Shown: positions 17,794 through 30,354 of the stretch, one piece after another
Position numbering within the stretch: the stretch's first letter is position 1
Layout: each line of letters starts with the position of its first letter
Assembly (NCBI RefSeq): GCF_945957265.1
Contig: NZ_CAMFKO010000040.1
Location: forward strand, 1 to 33,999
From: an uncultured Dechloromonas sp.
GTDB taxonomy: Bacteria > Pseudomonadota > Gammaproteobacteria > Burkholderiales > Rhodocyclaceae
Length of the DNA stretch: 33,999 bases
Direction: 5' to 3'
Position numbers and translations under genes: made by a program
Notes under the pieces: generated by a model
What the model saw: the letters and a program-made list of their open reading frames with translations, nothing else
What the model was told of the DNA's origin: nothing
The model's database searches: none

Positions 17794-19416
17794 ATGCCTG
17801 ATTTTCTCGCCCTGATCCGTCGCGGTATCCGCCTGCCCCCGTCGGGCTGGATGCTCGCCGGCATGCTGGCCTTCTACGTGCTGGCCGGCCTGTTCGGCCG
17901 CGACCCGTGGAAGGGCGAGGACGCCGTCCATATCGGCGCCGCCTGGCACATGCTGCACTACAGCGACTGGCTGTCGCCCGACCTGGCTGGCCGCGCCTTC
18001 CACGAACCGCCGCTCTATTACTGGAGCGCCGCGCTGACCGGCAAGATATTCGGCTGGCTGCTGCCGCTACACGAGGCGATGCGCATCGCCAGCGGCATCT
18101 GGGTCACCCTGGCGCTGATGGGCCTCTACTACGCCAGCCGCGAGCTCTATGGCGAAGACTCGGCGGCGGCCAGCCCGATGCTGCTCGCCGGCTGCGCCGG
18201 CCTGCTCTTCCACGCCCACGATGCGCAGCCGATGCTGATCGCGCTGGCCGCCTATGGCGGCGGCCTCGGCGCCCTCGCTGCCATCGGCCGCAAGCCGCGG
18301 CTGACCGGCATCTTCTACGGCCTTGCCGTCGCCGCCTGCCTGCTCGGCACCGGCATCGCCCCCACCCTGCCGCTGCTCGCCATCGCGCCGGTCGCCTGGT
18401 GGCTGTCGCCGGATCGCCCGAAAGCCCTGCACACCCTGCTCATCGGCCTGGCCATCGCGACCGTGCTGATCCTGCCCTGGCCGCTGCTCCTACTCAACCT
18501 GGAAGCGGCCCGTTTCCACGGCTGGCTGGCCACCGAACTGGCCCCCTTCAAGACCCCGTTTTCGTTCACCGGCCTGGGACGTTTCCTCGGCATGCTGCCC
18601 TGGTTCGCCTTCCCGGCCATGCCGCTGGCCGCCTGGACGCTGTGGATACGGCGCAAGGACCTGAAGGCGCCGAACCTCTTGCTGCCGCTGGCTTTTCTCG
18701 GCATTACGCTGCTCCTGCTGGCCTGGGCCTTCCGGCCGCGCGAAATCCCCTGCCTGCTCCTGCTGCCGCCGCTCGCCCTGCTCGCCACGCCCGGCGCGCT
18801 GGCCCTGCGCCGTGGTGCCGCCAGCGCCTTCGACTGGTTCGCGATGTCCACCTTCAGCCTGTTCGCCGTCGTCGTGTGGATCGGCTGGTCGGCCATGGCG
18901 CTGGGCTGGCCGAGCAAGCTGGCCGAACGCGCGATCATCCTGCGCCCCGGTTTCGTCGGCCAGATTCACTGGCTGGCACTGGCCGTCGGCCTGGCCGCCA
19001 CCGCCTGGTGGCTGTGGCTGATCGTCACCGCCCCGCGCTCGCCGTACCGCAGCCTGACGCACTGGACGCTGGGCTTCACCACGCTGTGGCTGCTGGCGAC
19101 CAGCCTGATCCTGCCCTGGTTCGACTACGGCAAGACCTATCGCCCGGTGGCCCAGGCCATCGCCAAGGCGCTGCCCGACAACCACGGCTGCCTGGCCGAG
19201 CGCAACCTGAGCGATACGCAGCTGGCGTCGATGGCCTATTTCGTGGAAATCGAACCGGTGGCAGAGGATTCGAAGGCCGGAAAGGCCTGCGACTGGCTAT
19301 TGGTCGTCGGCGATACGCGCCGCGAACTGGCGCCGCCGAATGGTCAATGGACCAAGGTGTGGGAGGGCAATCGCCCGGGCGACCGCAAGGAAAAATTCCG
19401 CCTCTATCGCCGCTGA
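17794..19416 (+). CDS. GT-C family membrane glycosyltransferase (ArnT/PMT-like)
   Basis: 540-residue integral membrane protein with about 11-12 hydrophobic segments and a short soluble C-terminal part (about residues 455-540). The first periplasmic loop carries acidic residues in GRDPWKGEDAVHIG (about 35-48) and the HEPPLYYW motif (about 70-77). These are characteristic of polyprenyl-phosphate-sugar-dependent transferases related to ArnT and protein O-mannosyltransferases. The enzyme would move a sugar from a lipid carrier to an acceptor on the periplasmic side. Donor and acceptor cannot be told from sequence. The ATG has a GGAAG Shine-Dalgarno but begins just 14 nt after the rpmE terminator, so expression depends on read-through or a promoter overlapping rpmE. 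The C-terminal region lacks recognisable motifs. Confidence 0.8.
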   Translation: MPDFLALIRRGIRLPPSGWMLAGMLAFYVLAGLFGRDPWKGEDAVHIGAAWHMLHYSDWLSPDLAGRAFHEPPLYYWSAALTGKIFGWLLPLHEAMRIASGIWVTLALMGLYYASRELYGEDSAAASPMLLAGCAGLLFHAHDAQPMLIALAAYGGGLGALAAIGRKPRLTGIFYGLAVAACLLGTGIAPTLPLLAIAPVAWWLSPDRPKALHTLLIGLAIATVLILPWPLLLLNLEAARFHGWLATELAPFKTPFSFTGLGRFLGMLPWFAFPAMPLAAWTLWIRRKDLKAPNLLLPLAFLGITLLLLAWAFRPREIPCLLLLPPLALLATPGALALRRGAASAFDWFAMSTFSLFAVVVWIGWSAMALGWPSKLAERAIILRPGFVGQIHWLALAVGLAATAWWLWLIVTAPRSPYRSLTHWTLGFTTLWLLATSLILPWFDYGKTYRPVAQAIAKALPDNHGCLAERNLSDTQLASMAYFVEIEPVAEDSKAGKACDWLLVVGDTRRELAPPNGQWTKVWEGNRPGDRKEKFRLYRR

Positions 19417-19420
19417 TGGC

Positions 19421-19444
19421 TGCGACCGCCGCCCGGCGGTCGCA
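19421..19444. terminator. Hairpin between convergent genes
   Basis: Perfect 10-bp inverted repeat (19421-19430 with 19435-19444), loop GCCC, in the 44-nt gap between the glycosyltransferase (plus) and orn (minus). It has no T-run on either side, so it may be a weak bidirectional terminator or an mRNA 3'-end stabiliser. Confidence 0.5.
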
Positions 19445-19460
19445 AACGGTCCGAGATCGC

Positions 19461-20006
19461 TCAGCCCTTCAGGAAATGTTCCCGGTAGTACTTGAGTTCG
19501 TCGATGGACTCGTAGATGTCGGCCAGCGCCGTGTGCTTGCTCTTCTTCTTGAAGCCCTTGTAGACCTCCGGCTGCCAGCGCTTGCACAGTTCCTTCAGGG
19601 TGCTGACATCGAGGTTGCGGTAATGGAAGAAGGCTTCCAGCGTCGGCATGTAGCGCGCCATGAAGCGGCGGTCCTGGCCGATGGAGTTGCCGCACATCGG
19701 CGAGTGGCCGGCCAGCGAATATTTCTTCAGGAATTCCAGCGCCGCCGCCTCGACCTCGGCCTCGTTCATGGTCGAGGCCTTGACCTTGTCGATCAGGCCG
19801 GAACGACCGTGGGTTTTCTGGTTCCAATCATCCATGGCAGCCAGCGTCGCGTCGGACTGGTGCACCACCCATGACGGGGATTCGGCAACCATTTCCAGTT
19901 CGGAATTGGTCACCACCATCGCCATCTCGATGATGCGGTCGCCATCCGGATTCAAACCCGTCATTTCCATGTCCAGCCAGACGAGGTTGTTTGCATTGCC
20001 TGCCAT
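19461..20006 (-). CDS. orn: Oligoribonuclease
   Basis: 3'-5' exoribonuclease of the DEDDh family that degrades the shortest RNAs, notably pGpG from c-di-GMP breakdown. 181 residues. ExoI motif WLDMEMTGL, Exo[13 protein letters not shown] and ExoIII HTALADI supply the four acidic residues and catalytic His. The ATG at 20006 gives [17 protein letters not shown]; a longer frame upstream has no homologous sequence. It is divergent from the M48 peptidase gene. It is functionally relevant to the HD-GYP phosphodiesterase 2 kb away, because HD-GYP products may include pGpG, but there is no operon link. Confidence 0.96.
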   Translation of the reverse strand: MAGNANNLVWLDMEMTGLNPDGDRIIEMAMVVTNSELEMVAESPSWVVHQSDATLAAMDDWNQKTHGRSGLIDKVKASTMNEAEVEAAALEFLKKYSLAGHSPMCGNSIGQDRRFMARYMPTLEAFFHYRNLDVSTLKELCKRWQPEVYKGFKKKSKHTALADIYESIDELKYYREHFLKG

Positions 20007-20011
20007 ATAAT
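20006..20011 (+). promoter_or_regulatory. -10 element candidate for the M48 peptidase gene
   Basis: A perfect TATAAT lies across the orn start codon on the plus strand. No convincing -35 is 16-18 nt upstream. If used, transcription begins near 20018, after the TTG at 20011, which argues for the GTG at 20062 as the translation start. Confidence 0.35.
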
Positions 20012-20061
20012 TGCCCGATTCCTTGAAAACCCCGATTTTCGCACAGCTTGCCCCGACCTTC

Positions 20062-21312
20062 GTGACCCAGAATTTCACCCTGATCTTTCTCCTCTTCTTC
20101 GCGCTGACCCTGACCGTACGCTTGTGGCTGAAGCTTCGCCACATCGGCTTCGTTGCCGGGCATCGCCAGGCGGTCCCAGCCGAATTCACCGCGAGCGTGA
20201 CCCTGGAAACCCACCAGAAGGCGGCCGACTACACCGTCGACCGCAGCCGGGCTGCGCTGGTCGGCATCGTCGTCGAGGCCGGCCTGCTGCTGGCGTTGAC
20301 GCTGGGCGGCGGACTGGCCGCGCTGCATGAATTCTGGTCGCCGCGCCTCGACGGCCTGTCCTACGGCCTGGCCATGATCTTCAGCCTGATGGCCGTTTCC
20401 GGCCTGGTCGACCTGCCGCTGTCGCTGTATAGCCAGTTCGTCGTCGAGGCCCGCCACGGCTTCAACCGGATGACCCTCGGCCTGTTCTTCGCCGACCTGC
20501 TCAAGCAGACCTTGCTCGGCGCCCTGATCGGCGCCCCTGTCATCCTCGCCGTGCTCTGGCTGATGGGCGCCATGGGCGAGTTCTGGTGGCTCTACGTCTG
20601 GCTGTTCTGGTCGGCCTTCAACCTGCTGCTGATGTTCGTGTACCCGACCTGGATCGCCCCGCTGTTCAACAAGTTCTCGCCGCTCGGAGAAGGCGAGATG
20701 AAAGCGCGCGTCGAAGCCCTGCTCGCCCGCTGCGGCTTCCGCTCCTCCGGCCTGTTCGTGATGGACGGCTCGAAGCGCTCCAGCCACGGCAATGCCTACT
20801 TCACCGGCTTCGGCAACAACAAGCGCATCGTCTTCTTCGACACCCTGCTCACCCGCCTCGACCCGCCCGAGGTCGAAGCGGTGCTCGCCCACGAACTTGG
20901 TCATTTCCGCAAAAAGCACGTGCTCAAGCGACTGGTGATGATGTTCGCCGGCTCGCTCGCCTTCCTGTGGCTGCTCGGCCAGCTGATCGATGCGCCGTGG
21001 TTCTATGCCGGCCTCGGCGTCGATGCGCACAACACGGCGCTGGCGCTGATCCTGTTCTTCCTGGTCATGCCGGTATTCACCTTCCCGCTGACCCCGCTGA
21101 TGAGCTGGCTGTCGCGCCAGCACGAATTCGAGGCCGACGCCTATGCCGCCGAGCATGCCGCCGCCGACGACCTGATCCACGCGCTGGTCAAGCTGTACCG
21201 GGACAATGCCTCGACGCTGACCCCTGACCCGCTGCATTCGCTGTTCTACGACTCGCACCCGCCCGCCGCGCAGCGCATTGCCCACCTCCAGCTGCAGGGG
21301 GCCGGAAGCTGA
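20062..21312 (+). CDS. M48-family zinc metalloprotease, Ste24/CAAX-protease-like
   Basis: Integral membrane zinc endopeptidase. 416 residues from GTG 20062. Zinc site HELGH (H277, E278, H281), with the third ligand E357 in [12 protein letters not shown]. Around it are some seven hydrophobic segments and the family motifs [18 protein letters not shown] and FDTLL. Eukaryotic Ste24 trims prenylated proteins; bacterial members probably act in membrane protein quality control, as no CAAX prenylation is expected. The frame is open back to TTG 20011, but 20062 gives a normal N-terminus ([13 protein letters not shown]) and fits the possible promoter. Neither start has a Shine-Dalgarno. The stop shares one base with the rsgA ATG (TGATG). 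Confidence 0.9.
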   Translation: MTQNFTLIFLLFFALTLTVRLWLKLRHIGFVAGHRQAVPAEFTASVTLETHQKAADYTVDRSRAALVGIVVEAGLLLALTLGGGLAALHEFWSPRLDGLSYGLAMIFSLMAVSGLVDLPLSLYSQFVVEARHGFNRMTLGLFFADLLKQTLLGALIGAPVILAVLWLMGAMGEFWWLYVWLFWSAFNLLLMFVYPTWIAPLFNKFSPLGEGEMKARVEALLARCGFRSSGLFVMDGSKRSSHGNAYFTGFGNNKRIVFFDTLLTRLDPPEVEAVLAHELGHFRKKHVLKRLVMMFAGSLAFLWLLGQLIDAPWFYAGLGVDAHNTALALILFFLVMPVFTFPLTPLMSWLSRQHEFEADAYAAEHAAADDLIHALVKLYRDNASTLTPDPLHSLFYDSHPPAAQRIAHLQLQGAGS

Positions 21313-22166
21313 TGGAAGGCCGGGTCGTCGCCGCCCACGGCCGGCAATACGTGGTCGAACTGCCCGATGGCACCCGACTGCCCTGTTTTCCGCGCGGCAA
21401 GAAGAGCGAGATCGCCTGCGGCGACCGCGTCGACATCCAGCGCACCTCGGACGACCAGGGCGTCGTCGAGGCGATCCAGCCGCGCAGCAGCCTGCTCTAC
21501 CGTTCCAATGAAATCCGCCAGAAGCTGATCGCCGCCAACGTCGACCAGATCGTCATCGTCGTCGCCACCGAGCCGGGATTTTCCGACGAACTGGTCAGCC
21601 GCGCCCTGCTCGCCGCCGAAAGCGAGGAGATCGCGCCGCTGATCGTGCTCAACAAGTGCGACCTGGCCGACAAACTGCCGGCGGCGCGCGAGCGCCTGGC
21701 CGTCCTCGCGGCACTCGGCTACCCGATCCTCGAACTGTCGGCCCGCGATCACGCCGAAGACCTGCGCCCCCACCTGGCCGGCAAGACCAGCGTGCTGGTC
21801 GGCCAGTCCGGCATGGGCAAATCGACGCTGGTCAATGCGCTGATCCCGGAGGCCAGGGCCGCCACGCGCGAAATCTCGCAGGCCCTCGATTCCGGCAAGC
21901 ACACCACCACGCACGCCACGCTCTACCATCTGGATGCGGACAGCGACCTGATCGACTCGCCCGGCCTGCAGGAATTCGGGCTGGGCCATCTCGACCGCCA
22001 GGAAATCGAAGGCGCCTTCCCGGAATTCCGCGAATACCTCGGCCAGTGCCGATTCCGCGATTGCCGGCACGACCGCGAACCGGGCTGCGCCCTGACCGCG
22101 GCGGTGGACAGCGGCAGGATCGACAGGAATCGTTTCGCGATCTACCACCGCATTGTCGGCAATTGA
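21312..22166 (+). CDS. rsgA: Ribosome small-subunit-dependent GTPase RsgA
   Basis: Late 30S assembly factor with a circularly permuted GTPase domain. 284 residues. An OB-fold N-terminus (about 1-65) precedes the GTPase domain. G4 (NKCDL) comes before G1 (GQSGMGKSTL), then the G2 region and G3 (DSPGLQEF), the hallmark order of this family. A C-terminal zinc knuckle has ligands in CRFRDCRHDREPGC. Coupled to the M48 gene by a 1-nt overlap. No irregularity; slightly shorter at the N-terminus than the E. coli protein. Confidence 0.96.
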   Translation: MEGRVVAAHGRQYVVELPDGTRLPCFPRGKKSEIACGDRVDIQRTSDDQGVVEAIQPRSSLLYRSNEIRQKLIAANVDQIVIVVATEPGFSDELVSRALLAAESEEIAPLIVLNKCDLADKLPAARERLAVLAALGYPILELSARDHAEDLRPHLAGKTSVLVGQSGMGKSTLVNALIPEARAATREISQALDSGKHTTTHATLYHLDADSDLIDSPGLQEFGLGHLDRQEIEGAFPEFREYLGQCRFRDCRHDREPGCALTAAVDSGRIDRNRFAIYHRIVGN

Positions 22167-22212
22167 CGCGGCGGCCCGCCTGGCCGACACCGGCGTCATA
22201 TATAGATTAAAG

Positions 22213-22242
22213 TTGGCAATATTATTACGGTAATGTGATAAT
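22213..22242 (+). promoter_or_regulatory. Promoter with internal palindrome upstream of the HD-GYP gene
   Basis: TTGGCA (22213-22218), 18 nt, GATAAT (22237-22242), with an extended -10 TG at 22234-22235 (TGTGATAAT). The spacer contains the perfect palindrome ATTAC-G-GTAAT (22224-22234), a plausible operator. The whole stretch from 22196 to 22247 is AT-rich within otherwise GC-rich DNA. Confidence 0.6.
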
Positions 22243-22281
22243 TCTCGCAAACTCGCCACCCAGGGGCGATTGGACTTGCGC

Positions 22282-23367
22282 ATGGATATCCGCCCACCGA
22301 CCATACTGATCGTCGACGACACTCCCGAGAATCTCAGCGTTCTGGGCGAACTTCTGCAGCCGACTTACCGTGTCCGGGCAGCCAATTCGGGGAAACGCGC
22401 CATCCAGATCGCCATGGCCGACCCGACGCCCGATCTCATCCTGCTCGATGTCATGATGCCGGAAATGGATGGTTTCGAGGTTCTCGGCGAATTGCGGGCG
22501 TCCGAGGTCACGCGCAACATTCCGGTGATCTTCGTCACGGCCATGGACGGCACCTCGGACGAAGAACGCGGCCTCGACCTGGGCGCCGTCGACTACATCA
22601 CCAAGCCGATCCGCCCGAGCATCGTCCTCGCCCGCGTGCGCACCCAGCTCGAACTCAAGGCGGCACGGGATTTCCTGAGCAACCAGAATGCCTTCCTCGA
22701 AGACGAGGTGGCGCGCCGGATGCACGAAAACCAGCTGATCCAGGAAGTCAGCATTCACGCCCTCGCCCGCCTGGCCGAAACCCGCGACCCGGAAACCGGC
22801 AAGCACCTGCGCCGGACGCAGGAATACATCCTGACCCTGGCCCGGCGCCTGTGCAAGCACCCGCGCTTCGCCCACTACCTCGACCAGCGGACCATCGACG
22901 CCCTGGTCCAGTCCGCCCCCCTGCACGACATCGGCAAGGTGGGCATTCCCGACCACGTCCTGCTCAAGCCCGGCAAGCTGACCCCGGAAGAGTGGGAGAT
23001 CATGAAGACCCACGCCGAACTCGGCAGCAACGCCATCGCCCAGGCCGAAGCCGACGCCGACAAGCCGGTCGAGTTCCTCGCCATCGCCAAGATGATTGCC
23101 CGCTCGCACCATGAGAAATGGGACGGCAGCGGCTATCCGGACGGGCTGGCCGGCGACGACATCCCGATCGCCGCGCGCCTGATGGCCCTCGCCGACGTGT
23201 TCGACGCCCTGACCTGCAAGCGCGTCTATAAGCCGGCGTTCTCCTTCGACCATGCCTACCGGATCATACTGGACGGCAAGGGCCTCCATTTCGATCCGGA
23301 CATCGTCGAAGCCTTCACCAGCGACTTCGACACCTTCGTCGCCATTGCCAAGGCCTACGCGGAGTAA
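22282..23367 (+). CDS. Response regulator with HD-GYP c-di-GMP phosphodiesterase domain
   Basis: 361 residues. The receiver domain (about 1-125) has D56 in LILLDVMMPEMDG, Thr in FVTAMDG and Lys in ITKPIRP. A helical linker (about 125-155) leads to HD-GYP (about 160-355), with H215-D216 in HDIGKVGIPD, HHEKWDGSGYP (GYP at 284-286) and LADVFDAL. All metal ligands and the GYP signature look intact, so hydrolysis of c-di-GMP to pGpG or GMP is likely. Upstream TTGs at 22270 and 22276 are possible starts; ATG 22282 has GGA seven bases upstream. The neighbour 117 nt downstream is a hybrid kinase with an HPt domain, the likely phosphodonor. Confidence 0.93.
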   Translation: MDIRPPTILIVDDTPENLSVLGELLQPTYRVRAANSGKRAIQIAMADPTPDLILLDVMMPEMDGFEVLGELRASEVTRNIPVIFVTAMDGTSDEERGLDLGAVDYITKPIRPSIVLARVRTQLELKAARDFLSNQNAFLEDEVARRMHENQLIQEVSIHALARLAETRDPETGKHLRRTQEYILTLARRLCKHPRFAHYLDQRTIDALVQSAPLHDIGKVGIPDHVLLKPGKLTPEEWEIMKTHAELGSNAIAQAEADADKPVEFLAIAKMIARSHHEKWDGSGYPDGLAGDDIPIAARLMALADVFDALTCKRVYKPAFSFDHAYRIILDGKGLHFDPDIVEAFTSDFDTFVAIAKAYAE

Positions 23368-23398
23368 GAGATGCCGCAGCGCCTGGCGCGAACCCACA

Positions 23399-23417
23399 GG
23401 AGAACCCGGGTGTCTCC
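23399..23417 (+). other. Small inverted repeat in the 116-nt gap
   Basis: GGAGA/TCTCC arms surround ACCCGGGTG in the gap between the HD-GYP and kinase genes. Short and without a T-run. The rest of 23368-23483 shows no clear promoter or Shine-Dalgarno, so the two genes are probably co-transcribed. Confidence 0.3.
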
Positions 23418-23483
23418 GTTGACGGCGCGGCCATTTGACCGAATTGCCGCTGTTTCCCGGCGTCCCGCAAGCTGACTCCTCCC

Positions 23484-28177
<4,694 letters not shown>

Positions 28178-28181
<4 letters not shown>

Positions 28182-29398
28182 GCGCCGTCCGGCAGCCAGT
28201 CCAGGATGCCCCTGGCGGCCACCCGCCCGCTGGCGAAACAGGCGGTCAGCAGGTAACCGCCGGTCGGCGCCTCCCAGTCGAGCATCTCGCCGGCGCAAAA
28301 CACCCCCGGCATCCCGCGCAGCATCAACTGGTCGTCGAGCGCCGCGAAGCTGACGCCCCCCGCCGAGCTGATCGCCTCGTCGAGCGGGCGGGTGGCCGTC
28401 ACCGGCACGGGCAGATCCTTGATCGCCGCGGCCAGCGCCGATGCCGAGGCCAGCGTTTCGGGCGGGCACAACTCGCGCAGCAGCGCCGCCTTGACGCCTT
28501 CGATCCCGGCCCGGCGGCGCAGATGGTTGGCCAGCGAATCGCGGCCGCGCGGCCTGGCCAGGTCGGCCGCCAGCCGCTCCAGGCTGCGCCCCGGCGCCAG
28601 GTCCAGATGCAGCGCCGCCCGCCCGTCGCGCGCCAGCGCATCGCGCAGCTCGGCCGCCAGCGCATAGATCAGGCCGCCTTCGAGGCCGCCTTCGGTAATG
28701 TTGAACTCGCCCTGCCGGGTCTGCGCGCCCGCCGTCGCCAGCACTGGCTTGACCGCTTGCCCGGCATGACGCTCGCGGAAATACGGCGACCAGTCGACAT
28801 CGAACCCGCAGTTGGCCGGCTTGAGCGCCTCCACCTCGACGCCGGCATCGCGCAGCACGGGCACCCAGGCGCCGTCCGAGCCGAGCCTGGCCCAGCTGCC
28901 GCCGCCGACGGCGAGCAAGGCGGCATCGGCGGCGACGGCAAGCTCGCCGGCCGGCGTGGCGAAGCGCAGCTGCCCGTCGCGCCAGCCCAGCCAGCGATGA
29001 CGCACATGGAAATGCACGCCCTGCCCGCGCAAGCGGTGCAACCAGGCGCGCAGCAGCGGCGCCGCTTTCATGTCGGTGGGAAAAACCCGGCCCGAGGTGC
29101 CGATAAAGGTGTCGATGCCCAGGCCGTGTATCCAGTCGCGCAAGGCCTGCGGGCCGAAGGCGTCGAGCCAGTGCCCGACCAGCCCGGCCCGCGCGCCGTA
29201 GCGCCCGACGAAATCGGCCAGCGGCTCGGAATGGGTAATGTTCATGCCGCCCTTGCCGGCCATCAGGAACTTGCGGCCGACCGAGGGCATGGCGTCGTAG
29301 ATGTCGACCCGCAGCCCGGCCTCGGCCGACAGCACTTCGGCCGCCATCAGGCCGGCCGGACCCCCGCCGACGATGGCGATGCGTTTCGTCGTCGTCAT
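28178..29398 (-). CDS. FAD-dependent oxidoreductase, HI0933/BaiN-like
   Basis: 406 residues. N-terminal Rossmann motif [15 protein letters not shown] binds [22 protein letters not shown] is the hallmark of the HI0933 (YhiN/BaiN-like) family, and the C-terminal FAD-binding [19 protein letters not shown] is present. The middle holds the family's inserted domain. The substrate is unknown for nearly all members. The ATG overlaps the upstream transglutaminase gene by 4 nt (ATGA), so it belongs to that transcription unit. Its stop overlaps the kinase stop on the opposite strand in a shared TTAA. A longer upstream frame is rejected because it reads through the transglutaminase gene out of frame. Confidence 0.92.
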
Positions 29399-30354
29399 TC
29401 CCTGGCCGCCCGGCTTTCGATGGCCGCCGACAGTTCGTCGGGCAGCTCTTCCTCGTCGATCGGGAAAACGGTGACGGCGACTTCGGGCTCGGCCCCGCCG
29501 CCGCCCAGGATGATGCCGCGCAGCGGCGAGATGTCGGAAAAATCGCGACCGAAGGACAGCGTGATGTGCTCGGTATCGGGCAGCAGGTTGTTGGTCGGAT
29601 CGAAATCGACCCAGCCGTACGCGCTGCCCGGCACATGGACCGAGACCCAGGCGTGCGAGGCGTCGGCGCCGATCAGGCGCGGCTTGCCGGGGGGCGGCCG
29701 GGTCAGCAGGTAGCCGCTGACGTAGCGGGCGGCCAGGCCCATCGCGCGCAGGCAGGCGATCATCAGGTGGGCGAAGTCCTGGCAGACGCCGCGCTTGTTT
29801 TCCAGCACTTCGAGCACCGGCGTGGACACCGTCGTCGCCTCCGGATCGAAGGTGAATTCGCTGAATATCTTGGCCATCAGGGCCTGCACGCCGAGCAGCA
29901 GCGGCCGCTCCGGCGGGAAGCAGTCGGCGGCGTAGGCGGCCAGCTCGTGCTTGACGCGGACGTGCGGGCTCTCGAACAGGAAGCGCGCGGCGTCGAGCGC
30001 CTCGGCCGGCGGGCTGCTCGAGTCGTAGGCGAGAAGATCGCGCACGGCCTCCCACGGCGGCGAATCTTCCAGGTCGGCCGGCAGATGCGGTTCGACGGCG
30101 ATGGTCATCACCGAGCGGATGAGCAGGCTGTCGTGCGGCGCGTGGAAGGCGACCCAGGTCACCGGGTTGCCGAAGGCGTCGAGGCCATCGCGCCGCCAGC
30201 TCGGCGTCGGCTCGATGTCGACGCATTGTTCCTCGACCCGCTGCCAGGCGAGGATGCGCGGCGACAGGTGCAGTTGCTGCTGCGACAGCGACACCGGGCT
30301 GCCGTAGTCGTAGCGGGTTTCGTGCAGCACGTGGTAGCGGACGGCAGTCGTCAT
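29395..30354 (-). CDS. Transglutaminase-like cysteine protease family protein
   Basis: 319 residues. A bacterial transglutaminase-like N-terminal beta domain (about 1-90: VRYHVLHETRYDYGSPVSLS) is followed by a transglutaminase/protease core with Cys191 in RGVCQDFAHLM, His234 in ASHAWVSV and Asp in VDFDPTNN (250/252). The triad is intact. There is no signal peptide, so it is cytosolic. Such proteins hydrolyse or transfer amide bonds. In this conserved cluster they are predicted, from comparative genomics, to process or ligate peptides with the ATP-grasp partner; the actual substrate is not known. The start shares one base with the upstream stop (TGATG). Confidence 0.93.
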   Translation of the reverse strand: MTTAVRYHVLHETRYDYGSPVSLSQQQLHLSPRILAWQRVEEQCVDIEPTPSWRRDGLDAFGNPVTWVAFHAPHDSLLIRSVMTIAVEPHLPADLEDSPPWEAVRDLLAYDSSSPPAEALDAARFLFESPHVRVKHELAAYAADCFPPERPLLLGVQALMAKIFSEFTFDPEATTVSTPVLEVLENKRGVCQDFAHLMIACLRAMGLAARYVSGYLLTRPPPGKPRLIGADASHAWVSVHVPGSAYGWVDFDPTNNLLPDTEHITLSFGRDFSDISPLRGIILGGGGAEPEVAVTVFPIDEEELPDELSAAIESRAARE

